Source of the DNA: DATFYI01 sp035315125
GTDB taxonomy: Bacteria > Chloroflexota > Anaerolineae > Anaerolineales > Anaerolineaceae
Length of the DNA stretch: 42,819 bases
Assembly: GCA_035315125.1 (NCBI GenBank)
Contig: DATFYI010000257.1
Span: 1 to 42,819 of the forward strand
Direction of reading: 5' to 3'
Part shown: positions 8,446-16,360 of the stretch, piece after piece
Layout of the letters: every line of letters begins with the position of its first letter
Position numbering within the stretch: position 1 is the first letter of the stretch
Translations under genes and position numbers: made by a program
The notes under the pieces: model-generated
The model's database searches: none
What the model saw: the letters and a program-made list of their open reading frames with translations, nothing else
Told to the model about the DNA's origin: nothing

Positions 8446-9222
8446 ATGAAAGCCATTGGCTTGATCGCGGCCCTACCGCAGGAGATCGCTCCTTTTTTGC
8501 GGCAGGCCGGCCAGTTTGAACGACTCCGGCTGGGCAAATTTACCGCTTACAGTTTCCGGTTGCCCGACCTGCAGGGTGTGTTGGTGCGCAGCGGAGTTGG
8601 TCTCAAACGGGCGCTGGCGGCCAGCCGTACCTTGATCGCAGCAGCCCGGCCGGATCTGTTGGTCTCTTTTGGGGTGGCTGGCTCGGCCCGGCCTGGCCCA
8701 CAGGTGGGCGACGTAGTTATCGCCAGAGCTGCCTGCCTGCTGGAAAATGCTGCTTCTATAGATTCTTACTTTCAGCTCGCTCAACTTTCAGCGCCGGCGC
8801 GGCAGGCCGTCTGGGATGTGCTCCGGCCGCGTCAGGCCCGCTTATTATCCGGCGTCATCCTCACGACGCACGGCTCGCAAGAATTGCCGCCTTTGCCGGC
8901 TCAGTTTGTAAACCCGTTGCTGGATATGGAGACGGCCGGCATTGCCCAGGTTGCATCCAGTTGTTCGATACCCCTGCTGGGCTTGCGCGCCATCAGTGAT
9001 TCGGTCGAACATCCGCTGCCATTTGACCTGGCGATGTTTTACGACCAGCAGCAAAATCTGCGTTTGGGCCGGCTTGTGACGATGCTAATCCGGCATCCGC
9101 GCCGGCTGGCGCAGGCCATGAGCTTCAGCCAGAATGTAAAGCTGGCATCCGAAAATCTGGCTGTGGCCTTGTTTGAGGCGCTCAAGTACACGGATATGCT
9201 GGAGCATAAGCAACCTGGCTAG
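8446..9222 (+). CDS. MTA/SAH nucleosidase-like phosphorylase family protein
   Basis: A 258-residue member of the purine nucleoside phosphorylase/MTAN superfamily. Expected active-site elements are visible: ALPQE (9-13) at the N-terminus, SGVG (49-52), SFGVAGS (74-80), the ribose-binding DMET (160-163) and RAISD with the likely catalytic Asp185. MTAN enzymes cleave adenine from methylthioadenosine or S-adenosylhomocysteine; relatives act on aminofutalosine (MqnB) or adenosylhopane, and sequence alone does not settle the substrate. About 50 extra C-terminal residues beyond the core are helical. It probably belongs to one transcript with the cyclophilin gene 20 bases upstream. Confidence 0.78.
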   Translation: MKAIGLIAALPQEIAPFLRQAGQFERLRLGKFTAYSFRLPDLQGVLVRSGVGLKRALAASRTLIAAARPDLLVSFGVAGSARPGPQVGDVVIARAACLLENAASIDSYFQLAQLSAPARQAVWDVLRPRQARLLSGVILTTHGSQELPPLPAQFVNPLLDMETAGIAQVASSCSIPLLGLRAISDSVEHPLPFDLAMFYDQQQNLRLGRLVTMLIRHPRRLAQAMSFSQNVKLASENLAVALFEALKYTDMLEHKQPG

Positions 9223-9226
9223 GCCC

Positions 9227-9255
9227 TATACATAGCATCAATTCCCCCCTAAAAT
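9227..9255 (+). promoter_or_regulatory. promoter TATACA-17-TAAAAT, leaderless type
   Basis: TATACA (9227-9232) and TAAAAT (9250-9255) are separated by 17 bases, and the ATG of the transporter follows after exactly 6 bases (AGGGAT). No ribosome site is possible, so this is a candidate leaderless transcript. Confidence 0.55.
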
Positions 9256-9261
9256 AGGGAT

Positions 9262-10260
9262 ATGTCCACCGTTGCGCCCGCTCGTTCAAATGTCACACGC
9301 GGCTATAGCATTGCCATGGTCAGTGCGGTTATTTTGTCGACTACGGCGATTTTCATTCGCTATCTCACGCAGACCTACCATTTGCCCGCCCTGGTGCTGG
9401 CATTTTGGCGTGAATTGTTCGTGGCCCTGACCCTGAGCATCATCCTGGCTCTCATCCGCCCGGCTTTATTAAAGATCAGGCGGGAGCATCTGTTTTTCCT
9501 GGTTGCTTTCGGGTTGGTGCTGGCGGCATTTAACGGCACCTGGACGCTTTCGGTGGCGCTGAATGGAGCGGCCGTCTCGACCGTGTTGGCTTACTGCTCT
9601 ACGGCATTTACGGCCTTGCTGGGCTGGTTATTCCTCAAAGAACGCTTGAATTGGGTTAAGCTGCTGGCGGTTGCCTTGAGCCTGGGCGGCTGCGTGCTGG
9701 TTTCGGGGGCTTACCGCTCGGCGACCTGGCAGGCTAATCTGCTGGGTATCTTCGTTGGTATCCTATCCGGTTTGTTTTATGGCGTATATAGTCTACTGGG
9801 TCGCTCAGCTTCGCAGCGCGGTCTCAATCCCTGGACAACCCTGTTGTATGCCTTTGGCTTTGCCGCTTTTTTTCTGTTAAGCCTGAACTTACTGGCGGGA
9901 GGGCTTTTAGCGGGTGGTGCAGTTCGGCCGGCCGATCTTTTCTGGTTGAGAAGCGCCCTGGCCGGATGGGGTATCTTATTCTTGCTGGCGGCGGTTCCTA
10001 CACTGGCCGGCTACGGTTTGTATAATGTCAGTTTAAGCCTGCTGCCATCCAGTGTGGCAAATTTAATTGTTACGTCGGAACCCGTTTACACCGTCATTCT
10101 GGCTTATTTCTTATTTGGCGAGCTCTTGAACGTTATTCAGCTGGGCGGTGGTCTGATGATTTTGTCCGGCGTCGTTCTGCTGCGGATATTTGAAGGCACT
10201 GCCGCCAGCCAGACACAGGCAGAGCTTCAAGCGAAAAACAGTGTAACAGGTCTGGATTGA
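9262..10260 (+). CDS. EamA/DMT family transporter
   Basis: A 332-residue polytopic membrane protein with about ten hydrophobic helices arranged as two repeated EamA domains (about 15-145 and 165-310). The first helix TTAIFIRYL, the mid-domain WTLSVALNGAAVSTVLAYC and the second-domain counterpart YNVSLSLLPSSVANLIVTSEP are typical of drug/metabolite transporters, including the end-of-domain pattern that packs helices 4 and 9. The substrate is unknown; family members export amino acids, nucleosides or other small metabolites. Its own promoter is visible. It converges on the UbiX-fusion gene ending at 10276. Confidence 0.9.
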   Translation: MSTVAPARSNVTRGYSIAMVSAVILSTTAIFIRYLTQTYHLPALVLAFWRELFVALTLSIILALIRPALLKIRREHLFFLVAFGLVLAAFNGTWTLSVALNGAAVSTVLAYCSTAFTALLGWLFLKERLNWVKLLAVALSLGGCVLVSGAYRSATWQANLLGIFVGILSGLFYGVYSLLGRSASQRGLNPWTTLLYAFGFAAFFLLSLNLLAGGLLAGGAVRPADLFWLRSALAGWGILFLLAAVPTLAGYGLYNVSLSLLPSSVANLIVTSEPVYTVILAYFLFGELLNVIQLGGGLMILSGVVLLRIFEGTAASQTQAELQAKNSVTGLD

Positions 10261-10275
10261 GCAGACTCGTAAAAT

Positions 10276-11295
10276 TTATTTAATCTGCCATTCCTGCGGC
10301 TGACCGGTCGCTCGGGTATGATCAATAACCTGAATCCAGTCCGGGAGAAAAACAAACAGAGCTTTCTGGTCGTTTTCCTTTTTTAACCGCGCAGTATATT
10401 GGAATTTTTGATTATATAAGCTTTTGGCGGCTGCTATTTCTCGTGGATCGATTAACAAATGAGCTACGCCGCGCATTTGTACAACTTGCAGGTCATGCGA
10501 GCCAGCCACCATAGGGCAAATACTTACTGAAGCCTGTGCATTGTAACTTAAATCTATGGCCTGCTGGCTGGCATGCTCAGAATAAAAAAGCAAATTCGAG
10601 TGCTCATCAGCAACAAAGGGAAGCGCCGTGGCATGCGGTAAACCATCTTCGCCGATTGTTGCCAGGGTTAGCATGGGCAGGGCCAGCAAATCGTTCATAA
10701 TTTGGGTTTGCGGATTCGCATGTGATTTTGCCAGGCCTTCCCAGCTGCGATAGGCCTGGTTCTCAATCCCGATTCGTTTCAAGACACGACCGGCAATCTG
10801 GGTGATCATCTCATCCAGGCTGTGCGATTGTACATAAAAGGCCGGCACTGGCGGAAAAATCACTGCGCCGCTTTGAGCGGCCAGTTGCATTAAACGGATA
10901 TGCCCACCATGCAGCGGGGCTTCACGAACTACCAGGATCAAGGGCCTTCCTTCTTTTAGCGTGACATCCGCCGCCCGCGTAAGCAGGTTATCGGTATAAC
11001 TGTTTGCGATGCCAGAGAGACTTTTTATCGAGCAGGGTATAACCACCATACCAGCCGTCTCAAAAGATCCAGAAGCGATAACAGCGCCGATATCTTGATG
11101 AGAATAGTAGGCCTGACAAAGCGTATAGATCTCTTTCAGCTTCCAGTTGGTTTCTTGCTCAATGGTGATTGCTGCAGAAGGTGTAATGATCAGATGCGTT
11201 TCAATCGGGCTGTTTTGCAAGATTTCTAACAGACGTATCCCCAGAATTACGCCAGAACTGCCCGAAATACCTACCACCAGTCTTTTTGTCTCCAA
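10276..11295 (-). CDS. UbiX-like flavin prenyltransferase fused to PNPOx-like flavin domain
   Basis: A 339-residue fusion. Residues 1 to about 190 are a UbiX/Pad1-type flavoprotein: VVGISGSSGVILGIRLLEIL (FMN loop), GSFETAGMVVIPCSIKSLSGIA and LVVREAPLH. UbiX prenylates FMN to make the cofactor of UbiD decarboxylases. Residues about 195-330 match FMN-binding split-barrel (pyridoxamine 5'-phosphate oxidase-like) proteins, with LLALPMLTLATIGEDGLPHATALPF-type strands and a VVQMRGVAHLL strand. The start codon is TTG at 11295, with an AAGGCGGTGA ribosome site upstream. No UbiD partner is in the window. The PNPOx half could bind prFMN or FMN, or act in a separate reaction; that is inference. Confidence 0.8.
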   Translation of the reverse strand: METKRLVVGISGSSGVILGIRLLEILQNSPIETHLIITPSAAITIEQETNWKLKEIYTLCQAYYSHQDIGAVIASGSFETAGMVVIPCSIKSLSGIANSYTDNLLTRAADVTLKEGRPLILVVREAPLHGGHIRLMQLAAQSGAVIFPPVPAFYVQSHSLDEMITQIAGRVLKRIGIENQAYRSWEGLAKSHANPQTQIMNDLLALPMLTLATIGEDGLPHATALPFVADEHSNLLFYSEHASQQAIDLSYNAQASVSICPMVAGSHDLQVVQMRGVAHLLIDPREIAAAKSLYNQKFQYTARLKKENDQKALFVFLPDWIQVIDHTRATGQPQEWQIK

Positions 11296-11429
11296 ATAAT
11301 CACCGCCTTCCGGATCGTTGTAAATTTGTAGTCAAGTCTATCATCAGATGAACAGGAAAGACAATACCCGCTTTCGTTCTTTTAATTTGGCCACCGCCTG
11401 TATTCGGGTAAATCAGGTGGAAAAACGAT

Positions 11430-11435
11430 TATAAT
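11430..11435 (+). promoter_or_regulatory. -10 box TATAAT, probably leaderless promoter
   Basis: A perfect TATAAT is followed by exactly 6 bases (TTTGGG) and the GTG start at 11442. There is no Shine-Dalgarno and no clear -35. Confidence 0.5.
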
Positions 11436-11441
11436 TTTGGG

Positions 11442-12575
11442 GTGCCTATCCAAACGAAACGAGTTTATATTCACCTTTTGCTAGTCATGATCTTTTTGAC
11501 AGGCTGTGGACAGGTGGCTTCAAATGGAACCGGACAGGCCAAATCAGTTCCAACCACGACCGTTGCCGTCGAAAACGCGCCGGTTGTAGAAGTATCCACT
11601 TTCACGCCAAGTCCAATCATAATTCCAACTTCGACCGATATTCCCTCAACGCCAACGGCCATACCGGCAACCGCCATACCCAACCCCATGTCAATCGAGG
11701 CAGCCCGTGCCAGAACTTACCCTGGCAGCGATATCGTCATTGAAAAAGAGCTTACCGCCGCGGCTAATTATCACCGCTATTACGCTTCCTACCGTTCGGA
11801 TGGTCTGAAGATTTACGGCTTGTTGACCATCCCGGACGGACCCATGCCAGCCGGAGGTTGGCCGGCGATCGTTTTCAACCACGGCTACATCCCTCCCCAA
11901 CAATACCGCACTACCGAGCGATATGTGGCGTACGTCGATTGGCTGGCGCGCGCTGGTTACATAGTCTACAAAATCGATTATCGCGGTAATGACCAATCTG
12001 AGGGAGTTGCAACCAGCGCCTATGGCGACCCGGGCTATACCGATGATGTGCTCAATGCACTGGCCTCGTTAAAACGCAACCCGCAAGTCAATCCAAACAA
12101 GATTGGCATGTGGGGGCATTCGATGGGTGGTTTTCTGACCTTACGAGCGATGGTGATTTCGAAGGATATTAAAGTCGGAGTAATTTGGGGAGGTGTGGTC
12201 GGTTCATATTCGGATATGATGTACAGGTGGCACGTTCACAACGGCCCGACCCCCACGCCGCCGCCCGAAGCAGAGGGTCACGGCTGGCATGCCTGGATCG
12301 AGCAGTATGGCACTCCCGACCAGAACCCCCAGTTTTGGAATTCGATATCCGCCACGTCGTATTTAGCCGATCTATCCGGGCCTCTTCAGCTTCACCATGG
12401 TGAGGCGGATACCGAAGTACCGATTGCTTTCTCTGAAAACCTGGCTCAAGCGGTGCGTGCAATCGGGGGAACAGCCGAGTTGTACACCTACCCGGGCAAT
12501 GATCATAACATTTCTCAATCATTTTCATTAGCTATGACCCGCACAATCCAATTTTTTGATTATTATTTAAAATAG
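11442..12575 (+). CDS. lipoprotein alpha/beta hydrolase (S9/DLH-like)
   Basis: A 377-residue exported lipoprotein: a short basic N-terminus, hydrophobic stretch and lipobox LTGC with Cys22 as the lipidation site, then a long Thr/Pro/Ser-rich linker (about 30-82). The hydrolase domain carries the nucleophile motif GHSMGG (Ser227), the acid Asp323 in HHGEADTEVP and His355 in GNDHN, a complete catalytic triad of the prolyl oligopeptidase/dienelactone hydrolase type. It is likely an outer-face esterase or peptidase; the substrate is unknown. GTG at 11442 is accepted as start because it lies 6 bases after TATAAT and keeps the signal peptide intact. Divergent from the UbiX fusion. Confidence 0.85.
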   Translation: MPIQTKRVYIHLLLVMIFLTGCGQVASNGTGQAKSVPTTTVAVENAPVVEVSTFTPSPIIIPTSTDIPSTPTAIPATAIPNPMSIEAARARTYPGSDIVIEKELTAAANYHRYYASYRSDGLKIYGLLTIPDGPMPAGGWPAIVFNHGYIPPQQYRTTERYVAYVDWLARAGYIVYKIDYRGNDQSEGVATSAYGDPGYTDDVLNALASLKRNPQVNPNKIGMWGHSMGGFLTLRAMVISKDIKVGVIWGGVVGSYSDMMYRWHVHNGPTPTPPPEAEGHGWHAWIEQYGTPDQNPQFWNSISATSYLADLSGPLQLHHGEADTEVPIAFSENLAQAVRAIGGTAELYTYPGNDHNISQSFSLAMTRTIQFFDYYLK

Positions 12576-12634
12576 ACTGGATCTAATATCAAAAGATATT
12601 ACAAATAGACCCGGATTCCTTTTTCATTTTTCAC

Positions 12635-12664
12635 TTGTATTCTCAAGGGTATTCTTGTTATAAA
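12635..12664 (+). promoter_or_regulatory. promoter TTGTAT-18-TATAAA with extended -10
   Basis: TTGTAT (12635-12640) and TATAAA (12659-12664) are 18 bases apart, and TGT immediately before the -10 gives an extended -10. It sits about 90 bases upstream of the molybdopterin oxidoreductase start. Confidence 0.45.
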
Positions 12665-12756
12665 TCTTATAAGTACAGGAATATATCTTTCAGAATGCGT
12701 TGTCCTTCAACAGTTGTCTGTCTGAAACGATCGTCTTCAGGCAGGTGGAGGAAATC

Positions 12757-14979
12757 ATGAAATACATCGGTCAATCTGTCCCCCGAGTGGATGCGTATGC
12801 AAAGGTAAAGGGTGAATCGGTTTATGCGTCGGATATGAGCCGCCCCAACCAGGCTTATATGAAGATGTTACTGGCACACCGGCCACACGCGATTGTTAAG
12901 AGTGTAGATACTTCACAGGCCGAGGCTTTGGAAGGCGTTATTGCGGTATTCACTTCAAAAGATGTCCCGTGCAATGAATTTGGCTACTATACCTATGACC
13001 AGCCGGTCCTGTGTGGTCCCAGCCAAAAACCCTATGCCGACCGCGTCCGTTATGTCGGAGACCGGGTGGCGGCAGTGGTGGCTGAAAGTGAGGAGATCGC
13101 CAAAAAAGCGCTGGGATTGATCGCGGTGGATTACAAAGACCTGCCAGTTGTCTGCGATGTCGAAGAGGCGATGAAACCGGATGCCACCATCCTGCATCCG
13201 GATTTAGGCAGCAACGTGTTCAGTACGCATATTTTACGGAATGGCGATATCGAAGCTGGATTTAAGCAAGCGGACGTAATTATAGAAGCGGTTTACAACA
13301 CACCGGCCCAGGAACATGCCTATCTACAGACCGAGGCCGGTTTAGGTTTTATCGATGAGGACGGCCGGATTACCCTACTGACCACCGGTCAATGGGGTAC
13401 AAAAGATCGTAAGCAGATGGCGCACGCCTTGAATCTGCCCGAAGATCAGGTGCGAGTGATCTATCCGATGACCGGCGGCGCCTTTGGTGGGCGTGAGGAT
13501 ATTTCCGTTCAAATTATCGTGGCTTTGGCCGTGCTGAAGCTGCATGAACGCGGTATAGATCGGCCAGTGAAAGTCGTCTGGAGCCGTGAGGAATCGATCC
13601 TGGCGCATTGCAAGCGTCACCCATTTCGCATTTTTACAAAATGGGGAGCCACCAAGGCTGGAAAGATAGTGGCTGCCGAAGTAAAAATGTTGGCGGATGG
13701 CGGGGCTTACAAATTTACAACCAGTATTGTTACCAGCAACACCGTCATCAATGCCCTGGGCCCATACGAGATCCCGAATGTCAAAGTGGACGCTTACGAT
13801 GTTTACACCAATAACGTTCCGCGTGGCGCTTTCCGTGGCTTTGGCGGTCCGCAGGGCGCTTATGTCGCCGAGCAGCAGGTCAATAAATTGGCTGAGGCCC
13901 TGGCTCTGGACCCGGTTGAAATGCGCATGCGCAATCTGGCTAAAGAAGGTTCGCTGCAAACTACCGGTGCGGTATTTCCATCTGGCGTCAGCATCCGCGA
14001 GGTGACCGAACAGTGCGCCTTGAACGCTGGCTGGGAGAAAACTGAAGCCGGCTGGTCAAGGAAAGGTGGTTACAGCGCCATTGATCCGAATGCGGCTTAC
14101 AAGCGGCGCGGCTTCGGCATTGCCTGTTCGCACAAGAATGTGGGCTTCTCTTATGGTTATCCCGAATCCTGCACGGTCGGAATAGAGCTTTACGGCGGCA
14201 CTACCATTCAACGAGCAATCATCCGCCATGGCTCCAGTGAGGTTGGCATGGGCACGCAAACCGTCATTACCCAGATGGCGGCTGATGCCCTGGGAATTTC
14301 AATGGAGCAGGTTGAGCTCATCTCGACCGATACCGCCGAGGTCAAGGATTCTGGAGCAGTTTCGGCCTCCCGCATGACCTTCTTCATTGGCAATGCCATC
14401 AAAGAAGGGTCCGAGATCGCTTTGCAAAAATGGCAGGATGAAGACCGCCCGGTTAAAATCTGGCATACCTATTGGCCGCATCCGACCAGTGCGCCGGATC
14501 CGATAACAGGGCAATGTGATCCGAATGTGGCGTATGCCTACACTACCCAGGCTGCCGAAGTGCTGGTGGATATGGAAACCGGACAGGTTGAGATCGAGAA
14601 AATCGTTTGTGCGATCGACGTTGGCAAAGCCATTAACCCGCAACAGGTTGAGGGCCAGGTACAAGGCGGCTTGATTCAATCGGTGGGCTACTCCATCATG
14701 GAGAACTTTATTGAAAAAGACAGCCGGGTTTTGACCTCGACCCTTTCCACCTATCTGATTCCAACCTCTGTTGATATCCCCAAAGACATGAAACTGATCG
14801 TGATGGAAACACCCGATCCGCGTGGCCCGTGGGGTGCGCGCGGTTTAGGCGAAGTCATGAATATGTGCCTGGCGCCGGCAGTTGCGGATGCAGTCCACGC
14901 CGCCACCGGTATATGGTTCAATGAATTTCCACTGGTGCCTGAACGCGTATTAAAAGGATTGGGTAAGTTGGCGGAATAG
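12757..14979 (+). CDS. xanthine dehydrogenase family molybdopterin-binding subunit (orphan)
   Basis: A 740-residue cytoplasmic large subunit of the xanthine oxidase/CO dehydrogenase family. An N-terminal hammerhead domain (from VPRVDAYAKVKGESVYASDM) precedes the cofactor domain with GGAFGGRED and RGAFRGFGG, and GARGLGE near the C-terminus supplies the catalytic Glu699. These enzymes hydroxylate aldehydes or N-heterocycles using a molybdenum-cytosine-dinucleotide cofactor. The ATG at 12757 is preferred over the upstream in-frame start at 12700 because GGTGGAGG precedes it at good spacing and the family begins with this sequence. The FAD and 2Fe-2S subunits normally encoded alongside are absent on both sides, so partners must come from elsewhere. 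Confidence 0.9.
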   Translation: MKYIGQSVPRVDAYAKVKGESVYASDMSRPNQAYMKMLLAHRPHAIVKSVDTSQAEALEGVIAVFTSKDVPCNEFGYYTYDQPVLCGPSQKPYADRVRYVGDRVAAVVAESEEIAKKALGLIAVDYKDLPVVCDVEEAMKPDATILHPDLGSNVFSTHILRNGDIEAGFKQADVIIEAVYNTPAQEHAYLQTEAGLGFIDEDGRITLLTTGQWGTKDRKQMAHALNLPEDQVRVIYPMTGGAFGGREDISVQIIVALAVLKLHERGIDRPVKVVWSREESILAHCKRHPFRIFTKWGATKAGKIVAAEVKMLADGGAYKFTTSIVTSNTVINALGPYEIPNVKVDAYDVYTNNVPRGAFRGFGGPQGAYVAEQQVNKLAEALALDPVEMRMRNLAKEGSLQTTGAVFPSGVSIREVTEQCALNAGWEKTEAGWSRKGGYSAIDPNAAYKRRGFGIACSHKNVGFSYGYPESCTVGIELYGGTTIQRAIIRHGSSEVGMGTQTVITQMAADALGISMEQVELISTDTAEVKDSGAVSASRMTFFIGNAIKEGSEIALQKWQDEDRPVKIWHTYWPHPTSAPDPITGQCDPNVAYAYTTQAAEVLVDMETGQVEIEKIVCAIDVGKAINPQQVEGQVQGGLIQSVGYSIMENFIEKDSRVLTSTLSTYLIPTSVDIPKDMKLIVMETPDPRGPWGARGLGEVMNMCLAPAVADAVHAATGIWFNEFPLVPERVLKGLGKLAE

Positions 14980-15098
14980 CCGGATGAAAACTTGCCTCTT
15001 GACCTTTTTGGACCACCCTATTTTCAAAAATCAACCTGTATCCGATCGAGTGATTGTGGGTTTTATTTGATAATATCTAATGTTTTCGTTGTAGATGT

Positions 15099-15107
15099 TG
15101 TTATAAT
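15099..15107 (+). promoter_or_regulatory. extended -10 promoter TGTTATAAT
   Basis: A perfect TATAAT (15102-15107) preceded by TGT makes an extended -10. It lies 32 bases before the ATG at 15140, leaving room for the strong ribosome site GGGAGGG at 15126-15132. No clear -35. Confidence 0.55.
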
Positions 15108-15139
15108 CATATAACTTATCATTTCGGGAGGGTAAAAGT

Positions 15140-16360
15140 ATGTTGGAAAAAAGCGAGTTATATCGCTTGCCGTGGTCAATGAACGATAACCCGATCGCCT
15201 GGTTAGAGGTAACCGACATTTGCAATATTCATTGTGAAGGCTGTTACCGGCAATACTTGACCGGACATAAAACGCTGGAACAACTTAAAGAAGAGGTGCT
15301 TTTCTTCAAACGCTGGCGTAATCCGGATAATATCTCCATTGCAGGCGGCGAGCCTTTGATCCATCCCCAAATCATTGAGCTGGTAGCCTTCATCCGAGAA
15401 CAAAAGATCAAACCAATCATCCTGACCAACGCCTATGCACTCAAGCCTGATATCCTGCACGAATTAAAGAAAGCCGGTTTGGCAGGTTTTACAATCCATA
15501 TTGATAGCCACCAAAACCGCCCGCATTGGAATAATAAGACCGAAAAGGATTTGAATGAGCTGCGCCAGCAGTGTGCTGAGATGGTTGCTGCCGAGGGTGG
15601 CCTGTATACGATCTTTAATTCAACCGTATATCCTTCTACCTTCCATGAAATTCCGGATGTGTTGCGTTGGGGGCAGGCCAATATTGATAAGGTTCAGGGC
15701 CTGGTATTTATTACCTACCGTACCGCCACCCTGGATACGCAGTCGGCACTCGCCAATGATCAAGAAGTTGATATGAGCAAGTTGAGCTATGTGCGTGATA
15801 GCTTCTCCGAAAAATTTGTTACCGGGCCCGAGGTTTACCAGATCCTTAAAGATACCTGTCCGGAGTATCAACCCAGTGGTTATCTAGGCGGCAGTATATT
15901 GCACACCTCCTACAAATGGCTGATCGGCGCCACGATTGGCACCAGGGAAAAGATAGTTGGCTCTGTCGGCAAACGAGGTATGGAAATTGCTCAATCCGGT
16001 CATCACCTGTTATATGGTGATTATCTGGCCTATCTCTCGAATCCAAAGCTTGGAAGTATCGTTTTCTGGCTCTGGCCCTGGGATAAATCTGTACGACAGG
16101 CTTACGGCAATTGGTGGAAGACTGTATTCCGCCAGCCCGGATCGTTATTCAGAAAGGTCTATCTTCAAAGTATCGGTATTATCCAGGCCCCGGACATTCT
16201 GCCGGATGGGCGCGCCGATATGTGCGATAGCTGTCCGGATATCACCATTCTGGATGGCAAGCTGGTTAACTCATGCCGCATGGATGAGGTGCGCTTATTC
16301 GGCGGGTTTGTAACGGTGTTGGAAAAGAAACCGGAAGAGGTGCAGGAGCCTTCCAATTAA
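15140..16360 (+). CDS. radical SAM protein with C-terminal cysteine motif
   Basis: A 406-residue radical SAM enzyme. CNIHCEGC supplies the 4Fe-4S cluster ligands Cys28, Cys32 and Cys35 that bind S-adenosylmethionine, followed by the GGEPL motif (residue about 70) and a half TIM barrel. The C-terminus has MCDSCPDITILDGKLVNSCRM (Cys362, 365, 379), reminiscent of a short auxiliary-cluster or SPASM-like region. Residues about 255-345 form an unusual Trp-rich segment (FWLWPWDKSVRQAYGNWW). The substrate is not evident. The start has an excellent ribosome site. The nitroreductase gene begins inside the stop codon, so the two are translationally coupled. Confidence 0.85.
   Translation: MLEKSELYRLPWSMNDNPIAWLEVTDICNIHCEGCYRQYLTGHKTLEQLKEEVLFFKRWRNPDNISIAGGEPLIHPQIIELVAFIREQKIKPIILTNAYALKPDILHELKKAGLAGFTIHIDSHQNRPHWNNKTEKDLNELRQQCAEMVAAEGGLYTIFNSTVYPSTFHEIPDVLRWGQANIDKVQGLVFITYRTATLDTQSALANDQEVDMSKLSYVRDSFSEKFVTGPEVYQILKDTCPEYQPSGYLGGSILHTSYKWLIGATIGTREKIVGSVGKRGMEIAQSGHHLLYGDYLAYLSNPKLGSIVFWLWPWDKSVRQAYGNWWKTVFRQPGSLFRKVYLQSIGIIQAPDILPDGRADMCDSCPDITILDGKLVNSCRMDEVRLFGGFVTVLEKKPEEVQEPSN

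Noticed and set aside
8446..9222. Hopanoid-associated phosphorylase (HpnG) identity for the nucleosidase
   Set aside because: No squalene-hopene cyclase or hpn genes are in the window, and the visible motifs fit MTAN-type nucleosidases equally well.
12584..12601. Perfect palindrome TAATATC-AAAA-GATATTA downstream of the hydrolase gene
   Set aside because: All-but-two AT pairs and no T-run; expected by chance in AT-rich intergenic DNA, though it could be an operator for the next promoter.
13375..13959. 194-codon minus-strand ORF inside the molybdopterin subunit gene
   Set aside because: Shadow of a strongly coding gene; no ribosome site or recognisable protein.
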